This document shows positions 15,786-25,766 of a DNA stretch of 64,000 bases, in pieces. Each line of letters starts with the position of its first letter. The stretch's first letter is position 1. Source of the DNA: Defluviitaleaceae bacterium (GTDB lineage Bacteria; Bacillota; Clostridia; Lachnospirales; WQUN01). The position numbers and the translations under genes were made by a program. The stretch lies in assembly GCA_009785605.1 (NCBI GenBank), contig WQVY01000005.1:1-64000 (forward strand). The letters run 5' to 3'. Below the pieces are notes generated by a model, which was given only the letters and a program-made list of their open reading frames with translations, was not told where the DNA came from and ran no database searches.

Positions 15786-16022
15786 CTAAATAATCTCAAC
15801 AATGACCTTTACATTCGCATGTACAGCCGCGGCCTTTACAACGGTACGGATTGCGCGTGCAATGCGCCCTTGTTTGCCTATGACCTTGCCCATATCATCT
15901 GGGGCTACCGTGAGTTTGAGTACGGTTGCGCCGTCTAATAAACTCTCGGTCACTACTACTTCATCGGGCTTGTCTACTAAGTTCCTGGCTAATATGACCA
16001 GCAAATCTTTCACTTGTTTCAT
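15786..16022 (-). CDS. khpA: KH-domain RNA-binding protein KhpA
   Basis: A 78-residue single type II KH domain with the RNA-binding loop GKQG in GKVIGKQGRIARAIR. KhpA pairs with KhpB and affects cell division and elongation in Firmicutes. The ATG at 16022 has AGGAGG only one base before it, which is too close, so translation may instead begin at the GTG three codons in. It is the last gene of ylxM-ffh-rpsP-khpA. Confidence 0.93.
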   Translation of the reverse strand: MKQVKDLLVILARNLVDKPDEVVVTESLLDGATVLKLTVAPDDMGKVIGKQGRIARAIRTVVKAAAVHANVKVIVEII

Positions 16023-16082
16023 GCCTCCTTCGCCGGTGCGGGAAAAAGGTTAGCACAACAACCTGCTTTGCAGAAATTGTGC

Positions 16083-16319
16083 TTACTCACCAGCCTTTTT
16101 AAGCAACGCCCTTACGGTATCTGTGGGTTGTGCACCCTGCGAGATCCATTTATTGGCTTCTTCTAAGTCTACTCTTAACAGGGTAGGCTTTTTTGTTGGG
16201 TCGTAAATGCCTATCTCTGCCAAAACTTTGCCGTCACGTGGGGTACGGGCATCTGCCACAACAATACGGTAGAAGGGGGCTTTCTTTGCGCCCATCCTTT
16301 TCAAACGTATTTTGACCAT
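16083..16319 (-). CDS. rpsP: 30S ribosomal protein S16
   Basis: A 78-residue protein with the full S16 pattern: [20 protein letters not shown] at the start, then [10 protein letters not shown] and [10 protein letters not shown]. Length and position between ffh and khpA are as expected in Firmicutes. Confidence 0.98.
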   Translation of the reverse strand: MVKIRLKRMGAKKAPFYRIVVADARTPRDGKVLAEIGIYDPTKKPTLLRVDLEEANKWISQGAQPTDTVRALLKKAGE

Positions 16320-16351
16320 ATGTCACCTCTTTCTTATATATTTTATAAATC

Positions 16352-17710
16352 TCAATTAAAAAATGGGAGATTGGGCAAAAAGCCCTTTCTGCCTTTTTTA
16401 CCTTTTTTGCCGGACATGCTGCCGGTTAGGCCTTTCATCATCTTGCGCATTTCTTCAAATTGTTTTAGCAAGCGGTTTACATCTTGGATAGTACGGCCGC
16501 TGCCTGTGGCTATCCGCCGTTTTCTTGAGCCATTTAGGATAGACGGGTCGCGGCGCTCGTGCTTGGTCATGGACTGGATTATGGCTTCTACATGGTTTAG
16601 GGCGTTTTCGTCTATGTTTGCACCTGCCAGTTGTGACTGGTCTATGCCTGGCATCATGCCCAATAAGTCTTTTAGTGGGCCCATTTTTTTCATTTGTTGC
16701 ATCTGCACTAGGAAGTCATCCAGGGTTAGGGTGTTTTGCCTTATTTTTTGCTCTAGTTCCATTGCTTGTTTTTCGTCAAAGGCTTGTTGGGCCTTATCTA
16801 TCAGGCTTAGTACATCGCCCATACCCAAGATACGCGAGGCCATACGGTCCGGGTAAAAGGGCTCCATATCTTCTAATTTCTCGCCCATGCCTACGTATTT
16901 TATGGGCTTGCCTGTTACGGCCTTTACAGAAAGCACAGCACCACCGCGGGTGTCACTGTCCAGTTTTGTGACAATTATGCCGTCTAGGCCTAGTTTCTCG
17001 TTAAATGTCTGAGCTACGTTTACGGCATCTTGGCCTGTCATTGCGTCTACTACCAGTAGTATCTCCTGGGGCATTACGGTACTTTTGACTTGGGCCAGCT
17101 CGCCCATTAGCTCATCGTCTATATGCAAGCGGCCAGCGGTGTCTATTAGCACTACATCATGGCCGTTTTGGTTAGCGTATTCTACGCCTTTTTGGGCGAT
17201 TATTGCGGGGTTTTCTTTATCACCCATTTCAAAAACGGGGATATTATATGTCTTGCCTACTACTTGTAGCTGTTTTATTGCTGCCGGCCTGTAGATATCA
17301 CAGGCAACCAGTAAAGGTTTGCGCCCTTGCTTTCTTAGTATCCCAGAAAGTTTGCCGCTGCTGGTGGTTTTACCTGCACCTTGTAGGCCCACCATCATAT
17401 ACACGGTTGGCGGCTTGGCAGAGAAGGTCAACTGGCTTTGGGTCGAGCCCATAAGGGCTGTTAGCTGCTCGTCAACCAGTTTTATAACCTGTTGGCCAGG
17501 GTTTAGCGCCTCCATGACGGCATGACCTACGGCTTTTTCTGTTAACGTAGTTATAAACTCTTTTACTACGCGGAAGTTAACATCCGCTTCCAGTAGGGCC
17601 AGCCGTACTTCGCGCATGGCATCCTTTACGTCTTTTTCAGAGAGTCGTCCCTTGCCCTTAAGGGCTTTGAAAACACTTTGTAGTTTTTCACTCAAATTAC
17701 CGAATGCCAC
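16352..17710 (-). CDS. ffh: Signal recognition particle GTPase Ffh
   Basis: A 452-residue SRP54 homologue that targets membrane and secreted proteins with 4.5S RNA. The N domain covers about residues 1-90. The G domain shows GLQGAGKTTSSGKL (G1), DTAGR (G3) and TKLD (G4). The methionine-rich M domain runs from about residue 300 to the end and includes the RNA-binding part RRDPSILNGSRKRRIA. ylxM is directly upstream, as in other Firmicutes. Confidence 0.98.
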   Translation of the reverse strand: MAFGNLSEKLQSVFKALKGKGRLSEKDVKDAMREVRLALLEADVNFRVVKEFITTLTEKAVGHAVMEALNPGQQVIKLVDEQLTALMGSTQSQLTFSAKPPTVYMMVGLQGAGKTTSSGKLSGILRKQGRKPLLVACDIYRPAAIKQLQVVGKTYNIPVFEMGDKENPAIIAQKGVEYANQNGHDVVLIDTAGRLHIDDELMGELAQVKSTVMPQEILLVVDAMTGQDAVNVAQTFNEKLGLDGIIVTKLDSDTRGGAVLSVKAVTGKPIKYVGMGEKLEDMEPFYPDRMASRILGMGDVLSLIDKAQQAFDEKQAMELEQKIRQNTLTLDDFLVQMQQMKKMGPLKDLLGMMPGIDQSQLAGANIDENALNHVEAIIQSMTKHERRDPSILNGSRKRRIATGSGRTIQDVNRLLKQFEEMRKMMKGLTGSMSGKKGKKGRKGFLPNLPFFN

Positions 17711-17750
17711 TTTGCACCTCCTAGCGTGCTATCAAAATCGTGAGCATTGC

Positions 17751-18131
17751 TTATACAAGCATCTCACCTACTGCGTTTTTTATCCAACCGGTTAGCGCTT
17801 TTGCTGGCGCTTCTGGTGTTAGCTGCTGCTCTAGCTCGTCTAGCTTTGCAAGGATATCCTGCGCCAGGGCTTGCTGTGCTGCAAATTTTTGCACAAGGCC
17901 AAGCTGCATCTCGTACTTTTCTAGCCGCATGACAGAGCGCTTGATAAAATCCACAACGGCCTGGGGAGAAATATCCAACTCCTGGGCAATTTCTGTAAGC
18001 GAGCAATCCTCTAAGTAGCGCATGGTAAAACATGCGGCCTGTTTAGAGGTAAGTGCAGGGCCGTAAAAATCAAACAGTAGATTACGCTCTTGCCTTAGGT
18101 TTATGGCTGTTATGTCCTGTGGTGTATCCAT
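17751..18131 (-). CDS. ylxM: YlxM-like SRP-associated HTH protein
   Basis: A 126-residue protein with a sigma-factor-region-4-like HTH (LTSKQAACFTMRYLEDCSLT, then EIAQELDISPQAVVDFIKRS) and a C-terminal coiled coil. The family is found next to ffh in Firmicutes and Streptococcus YlxM binds Ffh. Position just upstream of ffh supports the call. Confidence 0.92.
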   Translation of the reverse strand: MDTPQDITAINLRQERNLLFDFYGPALTSKQAACFTMRYLEDCSLTEIAQELDISPQAVVDFIKRSVMRLEKYEMQLGLVQKFAAQQALAQDILAKLDELEQQLTPEAPAKALTGWIKNAVGEMLV

Positions 18132-18172
18132 GTATACAGTATAATCACTTTATAGGGGTGTAGTCAAGTATG

Positions 18173-18270
18173 TAGCAATTTGGCTTTGCGTAGCCTCAAA
18201 GCTTCGCCGAAAAACGCTTAAAGCCGCGTATTTTCAGCTCGTTTTCGGACAACGCAAAGTCAAATTGCTA
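18173..18270. repeat. ~98 bp hairpin element, MITE-like (copy C)
   Basis: The ends are 19-bp inverted repeats with one mismatch (TAGCAATTTGGCTTTGCGT and ACGCAAAGTCAAATTGCTA). The core CGCCGAAAAACGCTTAAAG, then GCGTATTTTCAGCTCG, is like copies A, D and E. It sits between ylxM and the gap terminator. Confidence 0.75.
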
Positions 18271-18279
18271 TAGCGAACT

Positions 18280-18325
18280 AAAAAACACCTGCCCATAAGA
18301 AGTCGGACTTCTTACAGGCAGGTGC
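18280..18325 (-). terminator. Terminator of the gap gene
   Basis: Read on the minus strand, CACCTGCC and GGCAGGTG form the base of a long hairpin. A second inner stem (TAAGAAGT/ACTTCTTA) lies within it, followed by a run of six T. It lies 24 bases after the gap stop codon. Confidence 0.8.
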
Positions 18326-18348
18326 CTTGTTATAGTTTGTATTAGATG

Positions 18349-19380
<1,032 letters not shown>

Positions 19381-19467
19381 TTAATTATTTACCAAAACAC
19401 AGTATACCACAATTTCCGCACCATTTCAGCTAATAGGACATAGAATAAACCACAGACATTGTGAGTT

Positions 19468-19569
19468 ATACTAATCTCAAGTAAAATGTAAATTTGCCCA
19501 AACGAAAAATCACTGATACCTGATATTTTCTATTTGGGCAAATTCTCAGAATTTATTTGAGATTAGTAT
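19468..19569. repeat. ~102 bp hairpin element, MITE-like (copy F)
   Basis: Long imperfect inverted repeats begin ATACTAATCTCAA and end TTGAGATTAGTAT; inner parts AATTTGCCCAAA and TTTGGGCAAATT pair perfectly. The ends differ by one base from those of copies D and E (ATACGAATCTC), and the core keeps the CGAAAAA and TATTTTC marks. It lies 17 bp from copy D. Confidence 0.75.
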
Positions 19570-19586
19570 TAGCACTTGTTTGACTT

Positions 19587-19687
19587 ATACGAATCTCGAA
19601 AATCATCGTCGACAACACATCGCAAAAAACGGCTTAAAGCCGCCGATTTTCCACTCGGTTGTCGACGTGATTTTCTGAGATTCGTAT
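19587..19687. repeat. 101 bp hairpin element, MITE-like (copy D)
   Basis: The ends are ~30-bp near-perfect inverted repeats (ATACGAATCTCGAAAATCA, then TCGTCGACAAC, and their complement). The core is CGCAAAAAACGGCTTAAAGC, then CGCCGATTTTCCACTCGG. It is the reverse complement of 29200-29300 with about one substitution. Confidence 0.85.
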
Positions 19688-19717
19688 TAACTCACAAAAA
19701 GCCGTGGAGGTGGCGAC

Positions 19718-19861
19718 ATGTTTATGAAAAAACGCCTAATGGGGTTAATATTCTTCTTTGTTGGTATTGGTATGATTATACAATTTATGATGCCTACCTG
19801 GGGGTTCCTTATTGCCGCGGCGCTTATAATTTTAGGCTTTTGGTATGTGTTTGCAAGGTAA
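19718..19861 (+). CDS. Small membrane protein, 47 residues
   Basis: Starts MFMKKRLMGLIFFFVGIGMI and ends AALIILGFWYVFAR. Two hydrophobic segments are separated by MMPTWG, so it is probably a two-helix hairpin in the membrane. GTGGAGG lies seven bases before the ATG. No family name is known to me, though small proteins of this shape are common in Clostridia. It lies 44 bp before spoVM on the same strand and may be co-transcribed with it. Confidence 0.65.
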   Translation: MFMKKRLMGLIFFFVGIGMIIQFMMPTWGFLIAAALIILGFWYVFAR

Positions 19862-19905
19862 GCGTACGAGCTTGCTGCTGTACATTGGAATGGAGATTGA
19901 TATGT

Positions 19906-19980
19906 ATGAAATTTAAGGTAATAAAATTGCCGCGCTTTATTGGCAGTATTGTTAAAAAAATACTAAGAATTAAAGATTAA
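19906..19980 (+). CDS. spoVM: Stage V sporulation protein M
   Basis: A 24-residue amphipathic peptide beginning MKFKVIKLPRFIGSIVKK and ending ILRIKD. Bacillus subtilis SpoVM begins MKFYTIKLPKFLGGIVRA and has 26 residues, so identity is high along the whole length, including the helix-breaking Pro. SpoVM binds the curved forespore membrane and anchors SpoIVA for spore coat assembly. TGGAGA stands upstream of the ATG. Its stop codon lies in an ATTAAAG heptamer repeat, and it converges on rng. It is the best single evidence that the organism forms endospores. Confidence 0.88.
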   Translation: MKFKVIKLPRFIGSIVKKILRIKD

Positions 19981-19995
19981 AGATTAAAGATTAAG
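19969..19995. repeat. Heptamer tandem repeat (ATTAAAG, nearly 4 units)
   Basis: ATTAAAG three times followed by ATTAAG. It covers the spoVM stop codon and reaches the stop codon of the convergent rng gene. Confidence 0.8.
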
Positions 19996-21180
19996 AATTG
20001 CAACGCGCCCCTTACCACCACAGGCAGGGCAATCTTTTTCCAGCAGGCGGGCCAGCGGCTCACGGGTCCTTTGCCTGGTAAGCTGGACCAGCCCCAACTC
20101 TGTAATACCTACCAGTTCCGTCTTTATGCGATCTTTTTTGATTTCGCTTTCCAAAGCGCCTAGTAAGGCGCTTTTGTCTTCTTCGCGGGTCATGTCAATA
20201 AAATCTACAATTATCATGCCGGATAGGTTGCGAAGGGCTACCTGCCATGCAATACATATTGCGGCTTGCATATTGGTTTCAAGGATAGTGCTTCGCAAGT
20301 CTTTCTGGCCGGTAAAGCGGCCTGTGTTTACGTCTATTACTACGCAAGCCTCTGTTTGCTCTATTGTTATAAACCCGCCACAGGGTAGTTGCACGGTTTT
20401 TTTAAGTGCTGCGGATATCTGCGCATGTATGTTATGCGCAGCAAAAAGACCGGTTTCATGTTCATGAACCCGGCCCTCTAAACCTGGCATAATACTTGCT
20501 ATTACTTGCCTAATCTCATTAATGTCAAACCCACTAACCCATATTTCGGATAGGTCAGCAGATACAAGGTCGCCCAGCAGCGTAGCAACACGCCCCACCA
20601 GCGAAGGGGTCTCGGGATAAATTAGTGCAGGGAAGGTAGAATGTGCAGCTCGCGCCTGGACTTTCTTGTATACAAGTGTAAGCGCTTCTATTTCCGAAGA
20701 TATCTTGGTAGGCTCTTGCCCTTCGGCGCTTGTACGTACAATCACACCAAAACCCTTTGGCAGTGCGTTTATTGCTGCGGCGCGCAGGCGCTTTCTTTCG
20801 CTGTCACTGGTTATTTTTTGTGATACGCCTATTTCACTGCGCTGGCTTTCCATCAAAACTACATATCGCCCCTTGAGGCGCAACTCCATGCCTACATATG
20901 CACCTTTGCTGCCGGTCGGGTCTTTATAAACCTGTACCAATATTGGCTGGCCTTTCTTTAACGGGACATCACGTGATGTGTTCATTAGTGCACTCTTGCT
21001 TGTACCTATGTCTACAAACGCAAATTGCCCGGGCAATATTGCGTCTAGCCGGCCAAGGATAACCTGGCCTACCAAAGAAGCATTTTCTGCCGGGTCGATG
21101 TATATCTCTTTTAGCTTGTTTTGTACGGTTATAGCTGTACGCACTTGGCCGTCGTGGTTTTCTATTAATAGGCGATTCAT
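19984..21180 (-). CDS. rng: Ribonuclease G/E family endoribonuclease
   Basis: A 398-residue RNase G-type enzyme that processes rRNA and mRNA. It has an S1 RNA-binding region (about residues 35-120) and the catalytic magnesium site VVIDVNTGRFTGQK followed by MIIVDFIDM. The zinc-link is CPACGGKGRV at the C-terminus. It lacks the long RNase E tail. It is preceded 33 bp upstream by the DUF2344 gene, a common pairing in Clostridia. Confidence 0.94.
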   Translation of the reverse strand: MNRLLIENHDGQVRTAITVQNKLKEIYIDPAENASLVGQVILGRLDAILPGQFAFVDIGTSKSALMNTSRDVPLKKGQPILVQVYKDPTGSKGAYVGMELRLKGRYVVLMESQRSEIGVSQKITSDSERKRLRAAAINALPKGFGVIVRTSAEGQEPTKISSEIEALTLVYKKVQARAAHSTFPALIYPETPSLVGRVATLLGDLVSADLSEIWVSGFDINEIRQVIASIMPGLEGRVHEHETGLFAAHNIHAQISAALKKTVQLPCGGFITIEQTEACVVIDVNTGRFTGQKDLRSTILETNMQAAICIAWQVALRNLSGMIIVDFIDMTREEDKSALLGALESEIKKDRIKTELVGITELGLVQLTRQRTREPLARLLEKDCPACGGKGRVAILNL

Positions 21181-21213
21181 GTATATCAGTCCCGTGTTTT
21201 AATTTGTTGCCGC

Positions 21214-21891
21214 TCAACTCTTCGTCAAAAGCGGAATAAATGCATCTTCATCGCCTTCGCCGGTTGTGTGGCAATATAACTCTGTACGGGTTATTGTTGC
21301 CGGGCTGGCATCACGGCCAAGCAGCAACCCTGCCACAATAAGTGGGTTTAAAAATCGTGCGCTTCCCGCTGCCAAGCGCATTTTTATATGCTGCTCGGCC
21401 ATAGATATGTCCATAATATCCGGGCGGATATCTGTATCCTTTATACCGCTTTTGGTTTTCTTGGGGATAATAATACTTTCACTAGAAAGCACTGATTTAA
21501 TTCTGTCTTCAACCAAAGTAGAGTCGTCTGCATCCAACTCCGCCAGTAAGATATAGTCCGCCGCAACAACAAGCGCTGCCGCACCTGGCCCGCCAAACGC
21601 TTGCGCGCCGGAGACAACAAGCCCCCCCGGCGCACAGGCATTTATCCGCGAAATAATTTTATCTTCTGGTAATTCTGTATCCAGTGTCAGGTCTGCATAG
21701 TCGTGTATGCTTGTCATACCCAAAGGCAATGGTAGCGCAAAAGATAGTAGCATATGCGGGTTAAACCCTTGGGAATATGCCACTGGTAGCTTGGACCGCC
21801 CAAGTGTCTGCTGAAACACTTTTAAAAAATCCAAATGTCCGATAAAACGCAGGTTGCCGCTTTTGGAAAATCGCAAGCGCATCTTAATCAT
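21214..21891 (-). CDS. DUF2344 (TIGR03936) protein
   Basis: A 225-residue protein of the family usually encoded beside, or fused to, the TIGR03960 radical SAM protein. MRLRFSKSGNLRFIGHLD and FQQTLGRSKLPVAYSQGFNP are its signature. Function is unproven, and a role in RNA modification is only suspected. The ATG at 21891 is chosen; the TTG at 21909 would use the same GGGAG but sits on top of it. Here the radical SAM partner is about 9 kb away at 30911. Confidence 0.9.
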   Translation of the reverse strand: MIKMRLRFSKSGNLRFIGHLDFLKVFQQTLGRSKLPVAYSQGFNPHMLLSFALPLPLGMTSIHDYADLTLDTELPEDKIISRINACAPGGLVVSGAQAFGGPGAAALVVAADYILLAELDADDSTLVEDRIKSVLSSESIIIPKKTKSGIKDTDIRPDIMDISMAEQHIKMRLAAGSARFLNPLIVAGLLLGRDASPATITRTELYCHTTGEGDEDAFIPLLTKS

Positions 21892-21937
21892 AAAAATAAA
21901 CACTCCCAATTAGAAGCTGCAGCTTCTTAACATGGCA

Positions 21938-23263
21938 CTACACAACAGCACTTATAGAAGCGCCCGTAATACATATTACAGCCGGGCCTTTGTAGCCATT
22001 AAACTGCTTTTCTTCTTTTGACATGCGAAGGCTGTCATGTACCTTTGCCATATTGCCGGATATGGAGCCGCCTGTTACTGGTACTATGGTCGTCCCATCA
22101 TAGTAGAACCCCAGCCGTATTTCGCTACCAAAATCCCCTGTAATTGGGTGCACCTGAAAATCAGAAAAAGACACCAGCTCCAAATACGGCGCTTTACGCA
22201 TATCAGCACCTGATACTGTACCGCCTGTTATATGCATATTGGTGATATTACCGGTAGGCTCAATTCCTAGGTAGCTTGCAAAGCGGGTATCACCGCTGTA
22301 TTTAAGAAGTTTGCCGTCGGCAATAATATTATGGTTTTGCAATGCCAGCCCGTCATCATCATATGGGCGGCTGTTGGTAGAGCCTACCATATACGGGTCA
22401 AGCATGAGATTTATCTTGTCAGACTGCCCGCCACATTGCACATTCTCGCCTTCTTTAAAGGTGGACAACTGCTGGTACACCAGTCTTGCATTGGCCAAAG
22501 AGCGATAATATGAAAAGAAAGTACCCAAGCATTCGCCAGACAGCAGGATATTTATATTTCCAACCACGGGTGTTGGCACAGCTTCGGCTTTTTTTGAGGC
22601 TGTGAGAAAGAGCTCGTTTACACGCTCTTTTAGAATTGCTTTAGCAGCATCTATACCCATATCCAAGCTAAAACGGTATGACTCGCATACTTCTATCTCG
22701 CCTGTGTTTTCGCCGCTCCAGTGCACTGCTGTTTCTACAAAGGCGTTGTATGTTGTGTATACAACATCTACACCATTTGAGTTTATTTTGCGTTCGTCGC
22801 GCTGGGTAATAAAAAACTCGCTATAGCTTATATGTCCTTTGTCATGTACATCGCATTCATAAAAGGCGACTTGCAAGCTCTCCAGGGCTTGGGATATGTT
22901 TATATCCAGGCTGTGGTTTTGTACTGCCGGCTCAGTGGATGCAGGTGCCAGTGGGTAGTATGCATTTTTTACAAACCCGGCAGCATATACACCTTGGGTG
23001 ATAATCTCGTGCAGTTCTTCGGCGCTTGTACCTGGATGTATGTCTACGCTGTATGAGCCGCGGTAGTTCACTTGATTACCGCTTTCGTCATTTTCGCAAA
23101 AATCTACGTACAGGGTTAGTGCGATATCTGTCGTAACAACCTCCCGCCGCATTTCTGATTTTTGCCTTATGTTAAAGCTTTCGACACGGCGCACTTTGGT
23201 TTCGGATACTAGATATTCTACACCTTCGAAAGTTTTGAGTGTATCCAATAGTAGTTTTAACAT
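21938..23263 (-). CDS. TldE/PmbA-like metallopeptidase subunit
   Basis: A 441-residue member of the TldD/PmbA family that lacks the HExxxH motif, as expected of the non-catalytic partner TldE. C-terminal family blocks such as GNITNMHITGG and GSISGN are visible. The start at 23263 is chosen because GGAG lies six bases before it. It is 36 bp downstream of tldD on the same strand, so both subunits are likely made together and form the TldD-TldE heterodimer. Confidence 0.9.
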   Translation of the reverse strand: MLKLLLDTLKTFEGVEYLVSETKVRRVESFNIRQKSEMRREVVTTDIALTLYVDFCENDESGNQVNYRGSYSVDIHPGTSAEELHEIITQGVYAAGFVKNAYYPLAPASTEPAVQNHSLDINISQALESLQVAFYECDVHDKGHISYSEFFITQRDERKINSNGVDVVYTTYNAFVETAVHWSGENTGEIEVCESYRFSLDMGIDAAKAILKERVNELFLTASKKAEAVPTPVVGNINILLSGECLGTFFSYYRSLANARLVYQQLSTFKEGENVQCGGQSDKINLMLDPYMVGSTNSRPYDDDGLALQNHNIIADGKLLKYSGDTRFASYLGIEPTGNITNMHITGGTVSGADMRKAPYLELVSFSDFQVHPITGDFGSEIRLGFYYDGTTIVPVTGGSISGNMAKVHDSLRMSKEEKQFNGYKGPAVICITGASISAVV

Positions 23264-23299
23264 GATCGTCTCCATTCTAAGATTTGCTCCAGTATGATG

Positions 23300-24721
23300 T
23301 TACCCAAGCCTGGCCCGTGTCTTAATATATGGCCCGCCACACGACACTTTTACCCATTCCTTATAACCTTTGCCACAACCACCAGCACCAGAAAATTCGA
23401 AGTCATCTGACACCATGGTAATGGCCTTTAGCAGGTCTGGTACATAGCCTGTCATAACTACCGGTGCTACCCAGTTGTCTGTTATTTTGCCGTCTATGAT
23501 TTCTCTGGCACAAGTAAACATGCACTGTATCCCCCAGTCCTTGGGGTCTTCCATGCCGCTTGCGGCATCTTCTATCAAGTAACCATGCTTTACGGATTTA
23601 ATCATGTCTTCTAGCTTGTCCGTCCCTGGTGATATAAATGTGTTGGTCATACGGCTATAAGCTTTATTGCTATAGGCCTGTCGCCTGCCGTTGCCGGTTG
23701 GTGATAGTCCAAGTGCAGCAGCAGATAGTGCGTCAGATATACCGGCCTTTAATATGCCATTTTCTATGATGGTAGTGTCGCCGGCCAAGTTGCCTTCGTC
23801 ATCAAATAAATATGATGCCACATGGCGCGTAGCCTTTGCGCCGTCGTGCATTCTTACTATGGGTGATGCTACTGGTTGGCCCATGTAATCCTTGGCATTG
23901 GCGCGGTTTTTGATAAACATATCCAGTTCTACACCATGACCAAAGGCTTCGTGTGCAATAATACCTACCGCATCTGGCGAGCATATAACATCGTATTCAC
24001 CAGGGGGAGTGGGTTTAGCATCCAACAGCTTGCATGCGTTTTGTACAACTTCCTCAAGCCCGCTGTCCATCAGCGCCAAAATTTCTAACCCCATCATGCC
24101 AGAGAAACTCTTGTGTAAGCTCCGGGTAGTTTTTTCACGTCGCACTGTGGATGAAAGGTACGCATCTGCCCAATAATAATGCTGCTCTAAGTCTTTTTTT
24201 GTTGATACGAATATTTTAGACGTTTTGGCGTAGCTCACGCTCACAGATGCTTCTACAACCAGTGGAGATACATCACGCATTTTTTTGTTTAAGTTCTTCA
24301 TACGCGCAATTATTTGGTCCGGGCCAAGATTGCCAGGGAGTTCTTCCACTTCGCCGTGGTAGGTCTGTACTAGCGGTTCATCTACGGGTTGTGGATACAG
24401 GAAAGCCGTGCCTGACTGCTTGCTTGCAGACTCTGTGATTTGTATTGTCAGGGCTTCAAGTTCTGCTGTATTTTCTGGCATGTTGTTAAAGGAGTATTCG
24501 AAATAACAGCCATCTTTGTATACCCGTACTACAAAACCGCGCTCGCTCCAGCCGCCCCCGTCGCTTATACTGGTTACCTTGTTTGACACGCTATAACGTT
24601 TGCCCATTACATCTGTGCCAAGGGCGGATACATACGTAAACTCTTTTTCTAGCATGGTTACCAATTTCTGCAGCCATGGCTTTTTTTCTTGCAAAAAATT
24701 TGATGCGGGTACTTTTTGCAT
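23300..24721 (-). CDS. tldD: TldD-like metallopeptidase, catalytic subunit
   Basis: A 473-residue protein with the catalytic HExxxH motif in IAHEAFGHGVELD near residue 258. TldD-TldE trims unfolded peptides and, in other bacteria, matures microcin B17 and other modified peptides. AAAGGAGG precedes the ATG. It is preceded by prs 17 bp upstream. Confidence 0.93.
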   Translation of the reverse strand: MQKVPASNFLQEKKPWLQKLVTMLEKEFTYVSALGTDVMGKRYSVSNKVTSISDGGGWSERGFVVRVYKDGCYFEYSFNNMPENTAELEALTIQITESASKQSGTAFLYPQPVDEPLVQTYHGEVEELPGNLGPDQIIARMKNLNKKMRDVSPLVVEASVSVSYAKTSKIFVSTKKDLEQHYYWADAYLSSTVRREKTTRSLHKSFSGMMGLEILALMDSGLEEVVQNACKLLDAKPTPPGEYDVICSPDAVGIIAHEAFGHGVELDMFIKNRANAKDYMGQPVASPIVRMHDGAKATRHVASYLFDDEGNLAGDTTIIENGILKAGISDALSAAALGLSPTGNGRRQAYSNKAYSRMTNTFISPGTDKLEDMIKSVKHGYLIEDAASGMEDPKDWGIQCMFTCAREIIDGKITDNWVAPVVMTGYVPDLLKAITMVSDDFEFSGAGGCGKGYKEWVKVSCGGPYIKTRARLG

Positions 24722-24738
24722 GTTTTTCCTCCTTTATA

Positions 24739-25698
24739 TTATGGTTGTCCATCAAATAGCTGACTTAGGGACTCCCTATTATGAATTATCCGTATTGCTT
24801 CGCCAAAGACTGGTGCCATAGATACTACTTTTATTTTTGGGTGATTAAATGCGGCAGCGTTTTCTACTGTGTCTGTGATATACAAACGCTCTATGGGGCT
24901 GTTTGTAAGCTCGTCTAGGGCGCGGTCGCTCATCACACAGTGGGACACACAGGCAAAAATGCGCTCGGCATTAAGCTTTTTTAGGTAACGCGCTGTAGAG
25001 GCCAGCGTCCCACACGATATAGTAAAGTCATCAACAATAAGTGCGTTGAGCCCTGCCACATCGCCTATAATGCCCTCTACTTCTGCCAACTCGTTATGGC
25101 TGCGGCGTACTTTATCGCCTATGGCTAACCCGACACCCAGCTTGTTTGCATATTTGCGTGCATTTTTGGCAAAACCAGTATCGGGAGCAACTACAACCAA
25201 GTTATCTACATCATGTTTACGCACTTCGGTGCAAAGTGCATCCATGGCATATAAATGGTCCACAGGTTTCTTAAAAAAACCTTGGATTTGCGGGCTATGC
25301 AGGTCCATTGTTATTATCCTGTCTACACCAGCGGCTTCTAAACAGTCTGCACATACGCGCGCACGGATAGAAACCCGCGGCTCGTCCTTCTTATCGCCTT
25401 TAGCATATGCAAAATAGGGCAATATTGCAGTTACAGAACTAGCACTGGCCCTCTTGAACGCGTCTACATAAAAAAGTAGCTCCATAAACTCGTCGTTTGG
25501 CTTTGTACCTATGGTTTGGATTACGTATACATCCTTGTCGCGCACCTTTTCCAGGACTTTTACAAACAGGGCACCCTCCGAAAACACAATTGTCTCCGAC
25601 TGTCCCATTTCCATGCCCAGGTAGTCGCATACTTTGCTTGCAAACAACATGCTTGTACGGCCTGCGAAAATTTGAGCATCGGTTACTGGTTGTGGCAT
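24739..25698 (-). CDS. prs: Ribose-phosphate pyrophosphokinase
   Basis: A 319-residue PRPP synthase that supplies nucleotide, histidine and tryptophan pathways. ITMDLHSPQIQGFF and the PRPP loop VDDFTISCGTLAST are in place, though the loop is less conserved than the usual DDxxxTGGT form, which hints at a divergent PRPP synthase subgroup. A terminator separates it from clpX upstream. Confidence 0.9.
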   Translation of the reverse strand: MPQPVTDAQIFAGRTSMLFASKVCDYLGMEMGQSETIVFSEGALFVKVLEKVRDKDVYVIQTIGTKPNDEFMELLFYVDAFKRASASSVTAILPYFAYAKGDKKDEPRVSIRARVCADCLEAAGVDRIITMDLHSPQIQGFFKKPVDHLYAMDALCTEVRKHDVDNLVVVAPDTGFAKNARKYANKLGVGLAIGDKVRRSHNELAEVEGIIGDVAGLNALIVDDFTISCGTLASTARYLKKLNAERIFACVSHCVMSDRALDELTNSPIERLYITDTVENAAAFNHPKIKVVSMAPVFGEAIRIIHNRESLSQLFDGQP

Positions 25699-25725
25699 TG
25701 GGATTCTCCTTTAAAACTTTAAAAT

Positions 25726-25749
25726 AAAACCGCGCTTTGCGCGGTTTTA
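25726..25749 (-). terminator. Terminator after clpX
   Basis: On the minus strand, CCGCGC-AAA-GCGCGG is followed by TTTTATTTT. A typical intrinsic terminator that closes the tig-clpP-clpX operon. Confidence 0.88.
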
Positions 25750-25766
25750 GGCTATTGATTTAATAT

